Positions 9,025 to 19,752 of a stretch of 51,285 nt of DNA are shown here, one piece after another. Both the position numbers and the translations under genes were made by a program. A model generated the notes under the pieces. It ran no database searches. It saw only the letters and a list, made by a program, of their open reading frames with translations, and was not told the DNA's origin. Source of the DNA: Bacteroides acidifaciens (GTDB taxonomy: Bacteria > Bacteroidota > Bacteroidia > Bacteroidales > Bacteroidaceae); contig NZ_JANJZR010000029.1 in assembly GCF_024623065.1 (NCBI RefSeq), forward strand, positions 1-51,285, read 5' to 3'. Positions within the stretch are counted from its first letter, which is position 1, and the number at the start of each line of letters is the position of its first letter.

Positions 9025-10575
9025 TCAGTTATTATTAACTGTTTTTAAAACCTCTTGGTTTATTTCAACCTTACCGGACTCCCTCAATTCCCGTGTCCAG
9101 TACGTGTCAAGATAGATTCGATAATCCTTCCGGACGCAGTCTATTACTTCCCGATAATCATCCGGCCCCTTCTGTTTTTTGCCACACACAATGGTAAAAG
9201 GATAAGACATCACGGGTTCATATCCACCCTTCTTGAAAACCAGTTTATCTACATATTTATTATCTCCGTCGGCAAAAATCCCTTGTTCAATCTGTATCTT
9301 TTCCGTACCGGATGCATTAAATGTTTGCCGAAGTTTATCCACCCATTCATTTTCCGGCAGTTTCTTCAGCATTTTTTTCGCCTGTTTGGCGGTCTTTTTG
9401 TCTGCACAATGAAGAACCACTCCTTTATAACGCGGGCTATCCCAACGATAATCGGATGAGTGAAACTTGAAATAAGTAGCTAACCCGGCACGATCATTCA
9501 TAGCGGGCAAATCTACTTTCTGCCGTGTCACCTCTTTTATGAGATACTCCCCATTGGATTTCTGTAGGGCATAACGGATTTCGGGATGCCTTTTATCTAT
9601 GTTTTTGCTTTCATAATCCAATAACGATTTGGCAATAAAAGCATCGAGCCGGCGTTTGACAGCCTGCGGATGAGAAGCGGCAAACCGCTTAAACAAATTT
9701 CCGGTATAGCTCTGTCCGTCAATGGTGAACAATGTTTGTCCTGTCTTTCCTATTGCTAACAGTTCTTCCATACCTGCCTGGTTCGGAGTATATCGCCAGT
9801 CTTTTTTCAACCGTTCCACCACTTTCTCGGTAGCTTTATCCAATATCTCCCTGCTCCGCATACGTTCTGTCAGTTTATCGGCAACTTCCTCATAGGCAGG
9901 CATATCTTTCCGGTCTGTCACTTTCAGGATATGAATTCCCGCAGGAGTAAAGAACGGCTGGGATATTTCGCCTTTCGACAGAGCGAAAGCTACATCCTCA
10001 AATTCGGTGGTGGTCTGCAAACTTTCTATCCAACGGGACTGCTTGTCATCCGAATATTTTTCCACCAAACGGGAGAACTCCAGTCCGGGTTGATTTTGTA
10101 TAGCCCGGTAGATAGAGTCCATACGGGTCTTTTGCTCTTCCAGATGACGGGAGGTAATCGTTTGCGGCAAGTATTTAAAAATCTGCATGACCTGTACTTG
10201 TCCGGGACATGCTTTTAGTCCCATCTTCTGATACAAGACACGAGCACAACTATCCAACGTCGATTTATCTATCAGATAAGATTCCGTCAGTCTGGCACGC
10301 GCAACTTCCTGTTGCTTGCGAAAAGCGGAAGTCGTATCAAGTCCGACAGCTTTTGCCGCTTCGACCATCTGCACGGATCGAGCAAAAAGCACCGCATACT
10401 CCTTTGGAGAAAGATTACCGTCTTCGCCAACCGCATTGTGCCGATAGGAATATTCGAACTCCGAACGGGATATGTCTCTCCCGTTGACACGCATCAACAC
10501 AGGATCTTCCTGAGCAAAGACCAAAACTGCGAAGAAACAAATACACCCAAACAACAGACTTCTTTTCATCATCAA
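9025..10575 (-). CDS. peptidyl-prolyl cis-trans isomerase (parvulin type), periplasmic
   Basis: 516 aa. A signal peptide (about 1-21, ending VFAQ) is followed by a helical region and a parvulin domain at about 120-220, with VQVMQIFKYLP, LEFSRLVEKYSDD and AGIHILKVTDRK. A second long helical half (about 290-500) may be a degenerate repeat. Three methionines open the ORF; Met3 at 10569 (MKRSLLFG) gives the best signal peptide. It is the first gene of the three-PPIase cluster and probably carries the operon promoter in the 143-bp gap before guaB, although I could not find a clean -7 box. Confidence 0.88.
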   Translation of the reverse strand: MMMKRSLLFGCICFFAVLVFAQEDPVLMRVNGRDISRSEFEYSYRHNAVGEDGNLSPKEYAVLFARSVQMVEAAKAVGLDTTSAFRKQQEVARARLTESYLIDKSTLDSCARVLYQKMGLKACPGQVQVMQIFKYLPQTITSRHLEEQKTRMDSIYRAIQNQPGLEFSRLVEKYSDDKQSRWIESLQTTTEFEDVAFALSKGEISQPFFTPAGIHILKVTDRKDMPAYEEVADKLTERMRSREILDKATEKVVERLKKDWRYTPNQAGMEELLAIGKTGQTLFTIDGQSYTGNLFKRFAASHPQAVKRRLDAFIAKSLLDYESKNIDKRHPEIRYALQKSNGEYLIKEVTRQKVDLPAMNDRAGLATYFKFHSSDYRWDSPRYKGVVLHCADKKTAKQAKKMLKKLPENEWVDKLRQTFNASGTEKIQIEQGIFADGDNKYVDKLVFKKGGYEPVMSYPFTIVCGKKQKGPDDYREVIDCVRKDYRIYLDTYWTRELRESGKVEINQEVLKTVNNN

Positions 10576-10634
10576 TTCTTATTTTCCCAACAACAATAAC
10601 AAGCATCAAAAACCAGCGAGTAGCGGAAAACAAC

Positions 10635-10710
10635 GAACGGTGAGCAGCAAACATCTGCTGATTGACACAGCGTGTTCACCGTTCACCGTTAGCATTAACA
10701 GTTCACCGTT
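10635..10710. repeat. clustered GTTCACCGTT repeats with hairpin potential
   Basis: The 10-mer GTTCACCGTT occurs at 10674-10683, 10681-10690 and 10701-10710, and its reverse complement AACGGTGA at 10636-10643. The opposed copies can form a stem enclosing a second small stem (CAGCAGATGTTTGCTG in minus orientation). It lies just downstream of guaB and may help end that transcript, but no strong T-run follows. Confidence 0.5.
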
Positions 10711-10718
10711 TATATATG

Positions 10719-12209
<1,491 letters not shown>

Positions 12210-12226
12210 TTAAAATTTATTGCGTG

Positions 12227-12258
12227 CAAATATACGGTTTTTATTCAGAAAGCGCAAG
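12227..12258 (-). promoter_or_regulatory. Bacteroides-type promoter of guaB
   Basis: On the minus strand the -7 box TATATTTG (12234 down to 12227) matches TAnnTTTG exactly. A CTTG at 12258-12255, 20 bp upstream, is one mismatch from TTTG. The start site would be near 12220, giving a leader of about 22 nt. The -33 element lies within the last codons of the preceding gene. Confidence 0.7.
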
Positions 12259-14559
12259 TTCACTCAAATATTTTTCCACCCAAGAATCAGACTTTGCCGG
12301 TTGGAACCCCCGCCAGTCTAATTCTTCAATTGCTGAAAATATCCCGTCAACAACCTCCTTAGAATATTCCCGATAAGACAATGATTCTCTCCATCCTAAC
12401 CCCTCCGCTATTTTCGTTCTTGCAAAAGCCCATTCATCCAGTGCAAATTTCAACTCGTACCACATAGCATGATAATAATACGGTTCGGAATAGTGGTGGT
12501 ACTTAGAAAAGAATTCTTCAAAATCCGTATAATTTCTAATAGAATCAGCTTTTGCCTGTTCAACTGAATATAGAAGTTTTCCAGTCAGGATATCGCGTTC
12601 CTTCTCCAAACATTCTCTCCGATAATCGAGCCACTCCGTTACCTTCTCGTTTTTTTCTTCGGGCACAGATTGATGTATTTGCGATCCATACAGGTAATCA
12701 AGATAGCAAAACATGGCCTCTAACAGATTATGCCACGCTACATACTCCTTGAAAATCCATTCATTGTCCGGCCAAGCAGACAACATAGAGTCATAAGCCA
12801 ATGATGTATGTATACTTGATATCAGCCTGATATAATCAGTCCACATATTTATATGTGATTGCGAACCATAAGTTAAGGTATAACTCAAATCCGCCACATC
12901 TTGTAAGGCTTTATCAACATCTCCGTTATAATCCGAATCGATAATTCTCTTGATAGCACGAGCATAGTTCAAGTCATTCATTGGAGAACCTTCAACGGCA
13001 GCAAGGTCGTATATCTGTATCATAAGTTTATAGACATGAGGGTTTTCCGTGCGCATCCTTTCCCAGTATGTTCCCTTAACATCCAGACAAACATCCCGCG
13101 CTTGGGCAAGATACTCATCCACAGGATTCTCGCTATCCGCGAAATGCGGTTCATAATGAGCGTCCGGGAAATATTTACCTTTATATTCGCCTGGCAAATA
13201 TAGAGTCGTATAATGCCTGTCATCAGCATTTATCAGTTTGAAGGTAGCATCATCTATTTTTTCAATTTCAGGAGCCTCAAACTGATACGGATCCAAAACA
13301 AAAAATCGCTTTTTAAGGTCGAATATTCCATACTGTTGCCGTTTTTTTCCCTCCTCCACCACATTGGAGTATGTTGAAAGAAACCGTCCCTTTTCATCTA
13401 TTATTTTCAAACTATCATACTCCATAGGCAATATAATTCCATAACGGTCACGAAGCCCCAATTTGAGTTCAGAACAGCGAGACTGTTCTTTCAGATCTCG
13501 TCCAGTATACTTTTCAACTACATAAACCCCATTTTTGACACAAATATTTGCCAAATACGAATATGTATAATCAGCATCCGTGACCACATAAGGATTAAAT
13601 CCAAGAATAAAGGGTGCGATGACCGTTGGAATGACGGTCATCAAAATTATGGAGACAAGCCACTCCCGCGTTTTAAGGATCATCGTGATACCGACATACA
13701 CAATCAAAGTTATCGATATACAAAGCAACGAAACCGTAAACCGCCCGTTATCGCAAATGAGCCAATAGCCCCATCCGGCAAAAGACAAAGCAACACAACA
13801 GCGAGTGAGAATAACGCCCTTAGCCAAAGATTTCATCAGCATTATATAAAACAGAGGCAGCAGCAAAATGAGTCCTACAAATCGCAATGCCGAAATATCT
13901 TTCAAACCGATTATCAAGGCAAACAGCATGAATGCAGCATATCCGACATACCACCCGACTTCTCTGCCATCGCTTATCAACTGCATCAATGAACGTCCTT
14001 TGCGTAAATAAAGCCCCCAATACGCAAGCGGGCACGAGGCCAACACTACTCCTAAGAGCAAACCTCCAACCTTTCCTTCATCCACCATCCTCCAAACGCA
14101 CAACACCACAAGAGGAAGCAGATATAGCCATATCCCTTTCTTTCGCCAGTCTGTCTGCCCGAAAGCCTTTTGCCTCCATCCTACAAACAATGGCATTCCG
14201 ATGAGCCACAAGAACCACAGCACAGTAAAACCGTCAAACCAAACTTTCAGTTTCCGACCAATAGGATTTTCAAAAATCGCCACCATCACATCGGGACTTC
14301 CCGCACAGCAGCCCAATTTGTAAATCATACGCACAAACGGCGTATCACAAAAATCCAATGACAAATAAGCGATAAAAAAGGCAATAGCCGAAAAAAGAGT
14401 CCAAGACGATTTCCTACGCATCTCAAAACAGAGAGCGATTCGGATAGGCACCAGCAATAAAAAGTCCGCACTGCAATATCTGTTTAAAAAGAAAGCCCAA
14501 ACACTTACCAATATAAGATCGATTACAAACAGGCTTTTACTGTAAATATTATATTTCAT
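12241..14559 (-). CDS. large polytopic membrane protein with WG-like C-terminal region, unknown function
   Basis: 772 aa. The first 330 residues are largely hydrophobic, with roughly nine or ten membrane spans. A region of short beta repeats follows (about 345-470: NGVYVVEKYTGRDL, LRDRYGIILPMEYDSLKII, QQYGIFDLKKRFFVL) that resembles WG/KWG repeats. The last 300 residues look helical and soluble, with many Trp and Tyr. Its ATG overlaps the stop of the DUF3298 gene (ATGA), so translation is coupled. It closes the Hsp70/AAA+ chain of the accessory block and ends 43 bp before guaB with no visible terminator between them. I recognise no family for the whole protein. Confidence 0.82.
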   Translation of the reverse strand: MKYNIYSKSLFVIDLILVSVWAFFLNRYCSADFLLLVPIRIALCFEMRRKSSWTLFSAIAFFIAYLSLDFCDTPFVRMIYKLGCCAGSPDVMVAIFENPIGRKLKVWFDGFTVLWFLWLIGMPLFVGWRQKAFGQTDWRKKGIWLYLLPLVVLCVWRMVDEGKVGGLLLGVVLASCPLAYWGLYLRKGRSLMQLISDGREVGWYVGYAAFMLFALIIGLKDISALRFVGLILLLPLFYIMLMKSLAKGVILTRCCVALSFAGWGYWLICDNGRFTVSLLCISITLIVYVGITMILKTREWLVSIILMTVIPTVIAPFILGFNPYVVTDADYTYSYLANICVKNGVYVVEKYTGRDLKEQSRCSELKLGLRDRYGIILPMEYDSLKIIDEKGRFLSTYSNVVEEGKKRQQYGIFDLKKRFFVLDPYQFEAPEIEKIDDATFKLINADDRHYTTLYLPGEYKGKYFPDAHYEPHFADSENPVDEYLAQARDVCLDVKGTYWERMRTENPHVYKLMIQIYDLAAVEGSPMNDLNYARAIKRIIDSDYNGDVDKALQDVADLSYTLTYGSQSHINMWTDYIRLISSIHTSLAYDSMLSAWPDNEWIFKEYVAWHNLLEAMFCYLDYLYGSQIHQSVPEEKNEKVTEWLDYRRECLEKERDILTGKLLYSVEQAKADSIRNYTDFEEFFSKYHHYSEPYYYHAMWYELKFALDEWAFARTKIAEGLGWRESLSYREYSKEVVDGIFSAIEELDWRGFQPAKSDSWVEKYLSELALSE

Positions 14560-15725
14560 CTTTCTATTTTTAAAATATTCGCTATTTCGGAATATGGAAT
14601 GACAAAATGAATGATTCCCTCCGCAAATGCTCCGTTCTCATAAGGCTGATAGGAGAACACAAGCCCGTTTTCGGTTAGAGCCGGACGAGGATAAATTCTC
14701 CCTTTGACTGATTCTTTGAGCACCGTAGAAAAGTCGGAACCAAGAGAAGCCAGATCTGCCGAAGCATTAGAATCCGTCTCACCATTTCTACGTTTGTGGT
14801 TGCAGATTTTCTTCTCAAGGCTTTCAATCACAAAATCAAAATTCTTCGGTTCAATAATATCTTCCGCTCCAAGCAACCGACCGGCAACTTTGTCAAAAGT
14901 CAGGTAATACTCCTCCATATAGCCATGTGCTCCCATTGTATACCTATATGTATAGAAGCGATAAGTGATATACCTTCCTCCACACTCATAAGCCGGATTC
15001 ATCTTAAACAGATAATCATATTTAGGTCCCCACTTTTTACCCTCTTCATCGGCCACATCAAATTCTTTTCTATAAAGCCGTTCGTGCTCTTTCGCATAAT
15101 GGGCGGCTATCTGCTTGGGCGTTTTTGCCCCGACATCAATCCTCCGCAGCACATCCGTCCTATCTTTATCGTCAGAAAAGAGTGTAGCTATATCATTAGC
15201 CATTATATCCTTCATGGTCCTCTTAGTCCAAGCAGGAATCTCCGAAGGCAGATATGCCTGAAAAAAGAAATCGCAATCACATGCAGCATCAGAAATATTG
15301 AAAGTATGAGAAAACCGATGGTTCTTCCAGCCTCTATTTGCAACAAAGCAATTCATCATGTTTACCTCACGTGGCAATTTCCAGGCATTGAAACACAACG
15401 TATCAACCCCGAACATCACATATATATTTTCGCCTTCCGCCCAAATATCATTGTAGTTGTCTATAATGACACAAGTATCCACCGGAACATTGTTACAGAC
15501 GGTTATAAGCATGGCCTGCTCGAGCGAAGATACCTCTGCCACTGCGCCTCCATCACCAAAAGATACCCCCACAAAACGATTTCCAGATTTCACGAGAGTA
15601 TCACCGACATAAACACCATTTTCCGAGCTATAAGTGCGAGTTGCGCAAAATGTAAAAACAGATGATATCCAAACAGTTACAAAAGAAAACAATAAAATAC
15701 GTTTCATATAAAATAGTTTTATCAT
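14556..15725 (-). CDS. secreted or lipid-anchored DUF3298/RsiV-like protein
   Basis: 389 aa from the ATG at 15725, whose ATGA overlaps the upstream stop; an internal start at 15707 (MKRILLFSF) gives a cleaner signal peptide. The signal runs to about residue 28 (SSVFTFCAT), where Cys27 could be lipidated. The C-terminal half has the DUF3298 pattern: RYITYRFYTYRYTMGAHGY, EEYYLTFDKVAGRLL and ENGAFAEGIIHFVIPYSEI. This domain occurs in the RsiV anti-sigma factor and in Bacteroidetes surface lipoproteins. In Bacillus RsiV the homologous region binds lysozyme; here only a periplasmic sensing or binding role can be inferred. Coupling to the AAA+ gene on one side and the large membrane protein on the other suggests one assembly. 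Confidence 0.8.
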   Translation of the reverse strand: MIKLFYMKRILLFSFVTVWISSVFTFCATRTYSSENGVYVGDTLVKSGNRFVGVSFGDGGAVAEVSSLEQAMLITVCNNVPVDTCVIIDNYNDIWAEGENIYVMFGVDTLCFNAWKLPREVNMMNCFVANRGWKNHRFSHTFNISDAACDCDFFFQAYLPSEIPAWTKRTMKDIMANDIATLFSDDKDRTDVLRRIDVGAKTPKQIAAHYAKEHERLYRKEFDVADEEGKKWGPKYDYLFKMNPAYECGGRYITYRFYTYRYTMGAHGYMEEYYLTFDKVAGRLLGAEDIIEPKNFDFVIESLEKKICNHKRRNGETDSNASADLASLGSDFSTVLKESVKGRIYPRPALTENGLVFSYQPYENGAFAEGIIHFVIPYSEIANILKIER

Positions 15726-17209
15726 TGTATAAATCCAATTCTTTTCCGTTCCCCATTCTTTCTTTGATTCTCAAATTTCTGCCGCAGACGTTCGTACTCC
15801 TCAACCGTATCTTTTGATAAACTCGGCATTCTCGTTTTCAGCGCCTCCTTCAGTATAGACATCGAAATGGTGGATTTCAATTTAAATGCAATACGGGCAG
15901 CTTCACTGACTATTGCGGAGATATCACTTGTCAGATACCCTTTTGTCTTTTCCGCAAGATATTCATAGTCTATATCCGAATCGACCGGTTTATTCCTCAA
16001 TGCAAGATAAAACATCGCCCTACGAGCCTTGTTATCAGGCATCGGCACATAGACAAGATAATCAATACGTCCCGTTCTAAGAACCGCAGAATCAATCTTG
16101 TCCGGTCGATTCGTAGTTGCTATGACAAAGACTCCATCGCTACCACAGTTATTGAGTTGTGACAGAAATTCGTTGACCTCCCCGCTTTGACTGGTATTGT
16201 TTATGCCATCCCTGCTCCGGACCAACGCATCAAACTCGTCAAAGCACAATATTGAAGGGGCATTTTTGCGGGCTTCATCAAACAATGACGCTATCTTTTC
16301 TTGTGTACCGTGCAAATAAGTACTTGCCAAATCGCTTGCTTTTATATAATAATAATGGTAGGAAGCCTGTTCAGCGAATTTTTCGGCAATGAATGTCTTT
16401 CCACACCCTGGAGGGCCATACAGCAGCATACCATTAGGTATATCTATACCGTACAGCTTTGCCCTCTCTCTATCAGCAAGAATATCGATCACATCCTCTT
16501 GCAGACGTTGCTTTATTTCATTCATTCCCGCCACAGCAGAGAATCCTTCTCCCAAGGGTTTATTCATAGGTACTACCTCCGACCGTCCTTCAATAGCATC
16601 CAGCATCTCCTTAGCAGATGAAAACTCGGCACCAATTGCTTTATATATGATATTTAGCAGACGTTCCTCAATAACATCGTCACCATGTACGCGAATACGA
16701 AGCGGCATCTTCGGAATTTCACCCAAAGCCATGTGATACATTATCATTCCTATAGACTGTATATCCATACAAACCGATATCTTGTCAGACCTCATGGCAG
16801 CACTTAATCCTACAATCCATGCCGTCGCCTCTCCACCGCCAAGGTCTATCATTATATTGCTCTCGGATATACCCGAATGTGCATATCCTCCATCATGCAT
16901 ATTCCCTATCTGTCCCAACAAGCCAATTGCAAATCGCTTCACTTCATCTGCAGAACATTTTCGTTCTCTTGACAATTTTGCTTCAAGAGTTTCACCACTA
17001 AGATACCTGTAAACCACATAATCACTTCCCGATGCGATATAAAGTTCTGACAACGGAGCCACCCGTTTCTCATTCTCATTAACCCCCAACTTTAAAGCGT
17101 AGAGCAAACCATCCCCTCCTCGAACACGATAAATCTCCATATCATTATTCTTCTTTAATGGCAGCAGTACCTTATATTCATCAATATAATCCCCTTTCTG
17201 ATACTTCAT
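15722..17209 (-). CDS. pseudokinase-AAA+ ATPase fusion
   Basis: 495 aa. Residues 1-205 follow a Ser/Thr-kinase fold: YALKLG keeps the VAIK lysine (Lys40), and the catalytic loop position reads HSGISESNIMI (111-121) where active kinases have HRDxKxxN, so the catalytic Asp is missing. No DFG is visible and no Gly-rich loop is clear. Residues 215-455 are a classical AAA+ domain: Walker A GPPGCGKT (265-272), Walker B ILCFDEFDA (320-328), sensor-1 ATTNRPD (364-370) and an arginine-finger region VLRTGRID (376-383), closest to FtsH/Cdc48-type modules. A basic C-tail ends the protein. It starts 3 bp after the Hsp70 gene and overlaps the DUF3298 gene, so the ATPase probably works with the chaperone, the pseudokinase acting as an adaptor. 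Confidence 0.88.
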   Translation of the reverse strand: MKYQKGDYIDEYKVLLPLKKNNDMEIYRVRGGDGLLYALKLGVNENEKRVAPLSELYIASGSDYVVYRYLSGETLEAKLSRERKCSADEVKRFAIGLLGQIGNMHDGGYAHSGISESNIMIDLGGGEATAWIVGLSAAMRSDKISVCMDIQSIGMIMYHMALGEIPKMPLRIRVHGDDVIEERLLNIIYKAIGAEFSSAKEMLDAIEGRSEVVPMNKPLGEGFSAVAGMNEIKQRLQEDVIDILADRERAKLYGIDIPNGMLLYGPPGCGKTFIAEKFAEQASYHYYYIKASDLASTYLHGTQEKIASLFDEARKNAPSILCFDEFDALVRSRDGINNTSQSGEVNEFLSQLNNCGSDGVFVIATTNRPDKIDSAVLRTGRIDYLVYVPMPDNKARRAMFYLALRNKPVDSDIDYEYLAEKTKGYLTSDISAIVSEAARIAFKLKSTISMSILKEALKTRMPSLSKDTVEEYERLRQKFENQRKNGERKRIGFIQ

Positions 17210-17212
17210 AAT

Positions 17213-19732
17213 CTACATGGATGGCAAATCGATACGACATTTTTTAATGCAAACTGATGTTGAACTACCATAAGGAGTCTCCTCTAAGATGAGTAATCCA
17301 TTTATTCTCTCAACTATTTCCTTGATTTTAAAAAGTGGAGCCTCGGGATCATCCTTTAAGATTCCCATAGCTTTACCTATTAACTTTTGGGCAATCTTAG
17401 GCTCTTTCCATTTTAAAGAACAGAATTCCCTGTCAGTCATACGAATAAAGCCCCGATATATTTCCTCCTGCCTCAAAGAATATTCATAATCTTCTATTTG
17501 ACCAAGCAATGCTTTGGCTTTCAGTATATCTTTAAAAGCGACTACCCTTTCGACTTGTGCAACCAAATTATTTACCATTTTATCAACTCCAGGATCTTTC
17601 TTACCCACAGCCGCAATCTGCAAACTCATCAAAGCCCTTTGCAGACGAATGCGTTCTCTGTCCCATTCTGTCGATTGTTCGTAATCTTCAATACTACGGA
17701 ACACCTCTTTAAGATGCTGTTCTATCTGTTTATGCTGGGCACCGTTATCAAGTGCTTCTTCTATCTGCACAATTTGAGTTCTGATACGTTCGAACACTTC
17801 CATATCCTCAACAAATTCTTTCAACTTGTTCAATTGTGAAGTTGCCCGCGCAATCTGAAGTTTCAAATAGTCCAAGTCCTTCGTCTCTTGCCTGCGCGAC
17901 GTGTCAAGATGCTTTTCCACCCTCTGGCCCGATTCAGGAAAATCTACAACGATTGTCATCATTTCCGAACGGGCCACCTCTATCTTGATGTTAATACGGC
18001 TTCCTTGAGGAATAAAAGATACAATATCCTCACCACTGACAATCACATCGGAAACATATTCAAACAAAGCAGCAGTTTTTCCTTCGGCACTATCGTCTCC
18101 CTGATAAACCGCTATCCGCACCATATCATTCTCTTCACCGGGACGAAGTTCGGACAATGTCTTCAAACCATACACCGTACCAACAGCCGGCAACGGGCGG
18201 TTCTTTTCCAAACCGGTGAATGCGGTAAACACACATTTGTCCTTTTTGGGATTAAAGACCTCCATGCCTATGTTGTAAGGCAATATAGCCGTTCCCGCTT
18301 TTGTTCCTTGCACAATCGTAAGTTCAGCCGGAAAGCATTTCACCTCTACACCGTTGACAGATGCTACGACACGGAACGTATTGGGCTGGTTGGGGATTAA
18401 ATCAAACTCGAGCAACCCACCTTGTTCACTTATCCGAACATTCTGACTTTCCATACCATCCGAACGTCTGACCATCTTCACACTCAGCCCCTCTACAAAA
18501 TTCATTGTTTTTATAGGCACGAACATCTGAGTATCCACTGTAGTCGCCTCAAAATCTATCAACAACTGCAATGTATCATCTTCAATATCATTCTCATCTA
18601 TTTTCACAGGTATAGTAGAAGCATATATGGCAGCTCCCGTTGCAACAGCTGTCATCGGATTGATTTCTGTCTCCACATTTTCCGTCACCTGCTCTTTAAG
18701 CATCTTACGAAGTAATGGAATAGACGTAGGGCCACCGATCAAAATCAGATGAGACAATTTTTCATAGGATATATTATTACGCAGCATCAGCGTTTTGCAT
18801 ACGTCTACCGCCTTTTGAAGAATAGGCCTTATTGCATCTTCCAATTCTTGTCGGGTGACAGTTATCTCAAGTTCTATTTCCTCCCCATCTCCATCTTCCC
18901 CCCAATCGCCTGCCTCCAAATAGACAACCTCGCTATCACAATACGACAATTTGTTCTTGACTTTCTCTGCTTCCACTTTCAGTGCCTCGACAAACAGTTG
19001 ATACTGTTCGCCGTCCGATAAATCAAGAGCATACCTCCGGGTGATTTGCGGCAGAATGATTTTCGACACAATGGCCTCATCCATATTCTTGCCTCCCAAG
19101 TAATTGTCTCCTTCCGTATCGAACACCTGCATAATTCCATCGCTCACATGCACAAGAGCAACGTCTAACGTACCTCCGCCCAAATCGAACACCATCCATA
19201 TCCCGTTCTTATCCTCAGCCTTAAGTCCGTATGCGATGGATGCGGCAATAGGTTCTTGCAGCAGTTCCACCTGCTCAATTCCAGCAAGGCGCGCAGCCTC
19301 CAATGTCGCATCTTTTTGGTTTACTGTAAATTTCGCAGGAACTGTAACCACAGCAGCTTTCACCTCATCATCTGTGACAAAAGAACATAAAGTCCGGACT
19401 ATCTGTGCCGACAATTCCTCGGGCGACCACGGATGCCCGGCATTCACATTAGAGAACTTCATATCAGTCCCCATATATCGTTTGAACTCTATACACGAAT
19501 TTGAGCCCTGTGCTGATTTCTTCTTCAAAGCCCGAAGCCTGTCAATACCCAAATCCGCATAGGCCGATTGCCCAATGCGTATGGTTCCGCTTTTTTTGAA
19601 CGACACACAGGAAGGCATAGTTTCCATTCCACTATCAGAACGGATAACAACAGGTACGCCATGCTCCATCCGGCAGATTGCCGAATTGGTTGTGCCCAAA
19701 TCTATACCATAGTCTATTGTTACATGTTTCAT
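17213..19732 (-). CDS. Hsp70 (DnaK-like) protein with a divergent C-terminus
   Basis: 839 aa, about 200 longer than DnaK. The ATPase domain is complete: GIDLGTTNSAI near the N-terminus (phosphate-1), VFDLGGGTLDVALVHV (about 180-195, phosphate-2) and LILIGGPTSIPLLRKML (about 330-346, adenosine). A short beta region (about 385-500) may replace the substrate-binding domain. The last 250 residues are helical with coiled-coil character and there is no DnaK-type acidic tail, so this is not the housekeeping chaperone. It lies 20 bp downstream of the J-like tail-anchored protein and 3 bp upstream of the pseudokinase-AAA+ gene. The order suggests a dedicated Hsp70/co-chaperone/unfoldase machine at the inner membrane. 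Substrates are unknown. Confidence 0.92.
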   Translation of the reverse strand: MKHVTIDYGIDLGTTNSAICRMEHGVPVVIRSDSGMETMPSCVSFKKSGTIRIGQSAYADLGIDRLRALKKKSAQGSNSCIEFKRYMGTDMKFSNVNAGHPWSPEELSAQIVRTLCSFVTDDEVKAAVVTVPAKFTVNQKDATLEAARLAGIEQVELLQEPIAASIAYGLKAEDKNGIWMVFDLGGGTLDVALVHVSDGIMQVFDTEGDNYLGGKNMDEAIVSKIILPQITRRYALDLSDGEQYQLFVEALKVEAEKVKNKLSYCDSEVVYLEAGDWGEDGDGEEIELEITVTRQELEDAIRPILQKAVDVCKTLMLRNNISYEKLSHLILIGGPTSIPLLRKMLKEQVTENVETEINPMTAVATGAAIYASTIPVKIDENDIEDDTLQLLIDFEATTVDTQMFVPIKTMNFVEGLSVKMVRRSDGMESQNVRISEQGGLLEFDLIPNQPNTFRVVASVNGVEVKCFPAELTIVQGTKAGTAILPYNIGMEVFNPKKDKCVFTAFTGLEKNRPLPAVGTVYGLKTLSELRPGEENDMVRIAVYQGDDSAEGKTAALFEYVSDVIVSGEDIVSFIPQGSRINIKIEVARSEMMTIVVDFPESGQRVEKHLDTSRRQETKDLDYLKLQIARATSQLNKLKEFVEDMEVFERIRTQIVQIEEALDNGAQHKQIEQHLKEVFRSIEDYEQSTEWDRERIRLQRALMSLQIAAVGKKDPGVDKMVNNLVAQVERVVAFKDILKAKALLGQIEDYEYSLRQEEIYRGFIRMTDREFCSLKWKEPKIAQKLIGKAMGILKDDPEAPLFKIKEIVERINGLLILEETPYGSSTSVCIKKCRIDLPSM

Positions 19733-19752
19733 ATTCCAATCCTATTTATTCA

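Noticed and set aside
17213..19732. Housekeeping dnaK
   Set aside because: The C-terminal half is unlike DnaK, there is no grpE or dnaJ, and it lies in an accessory operon.
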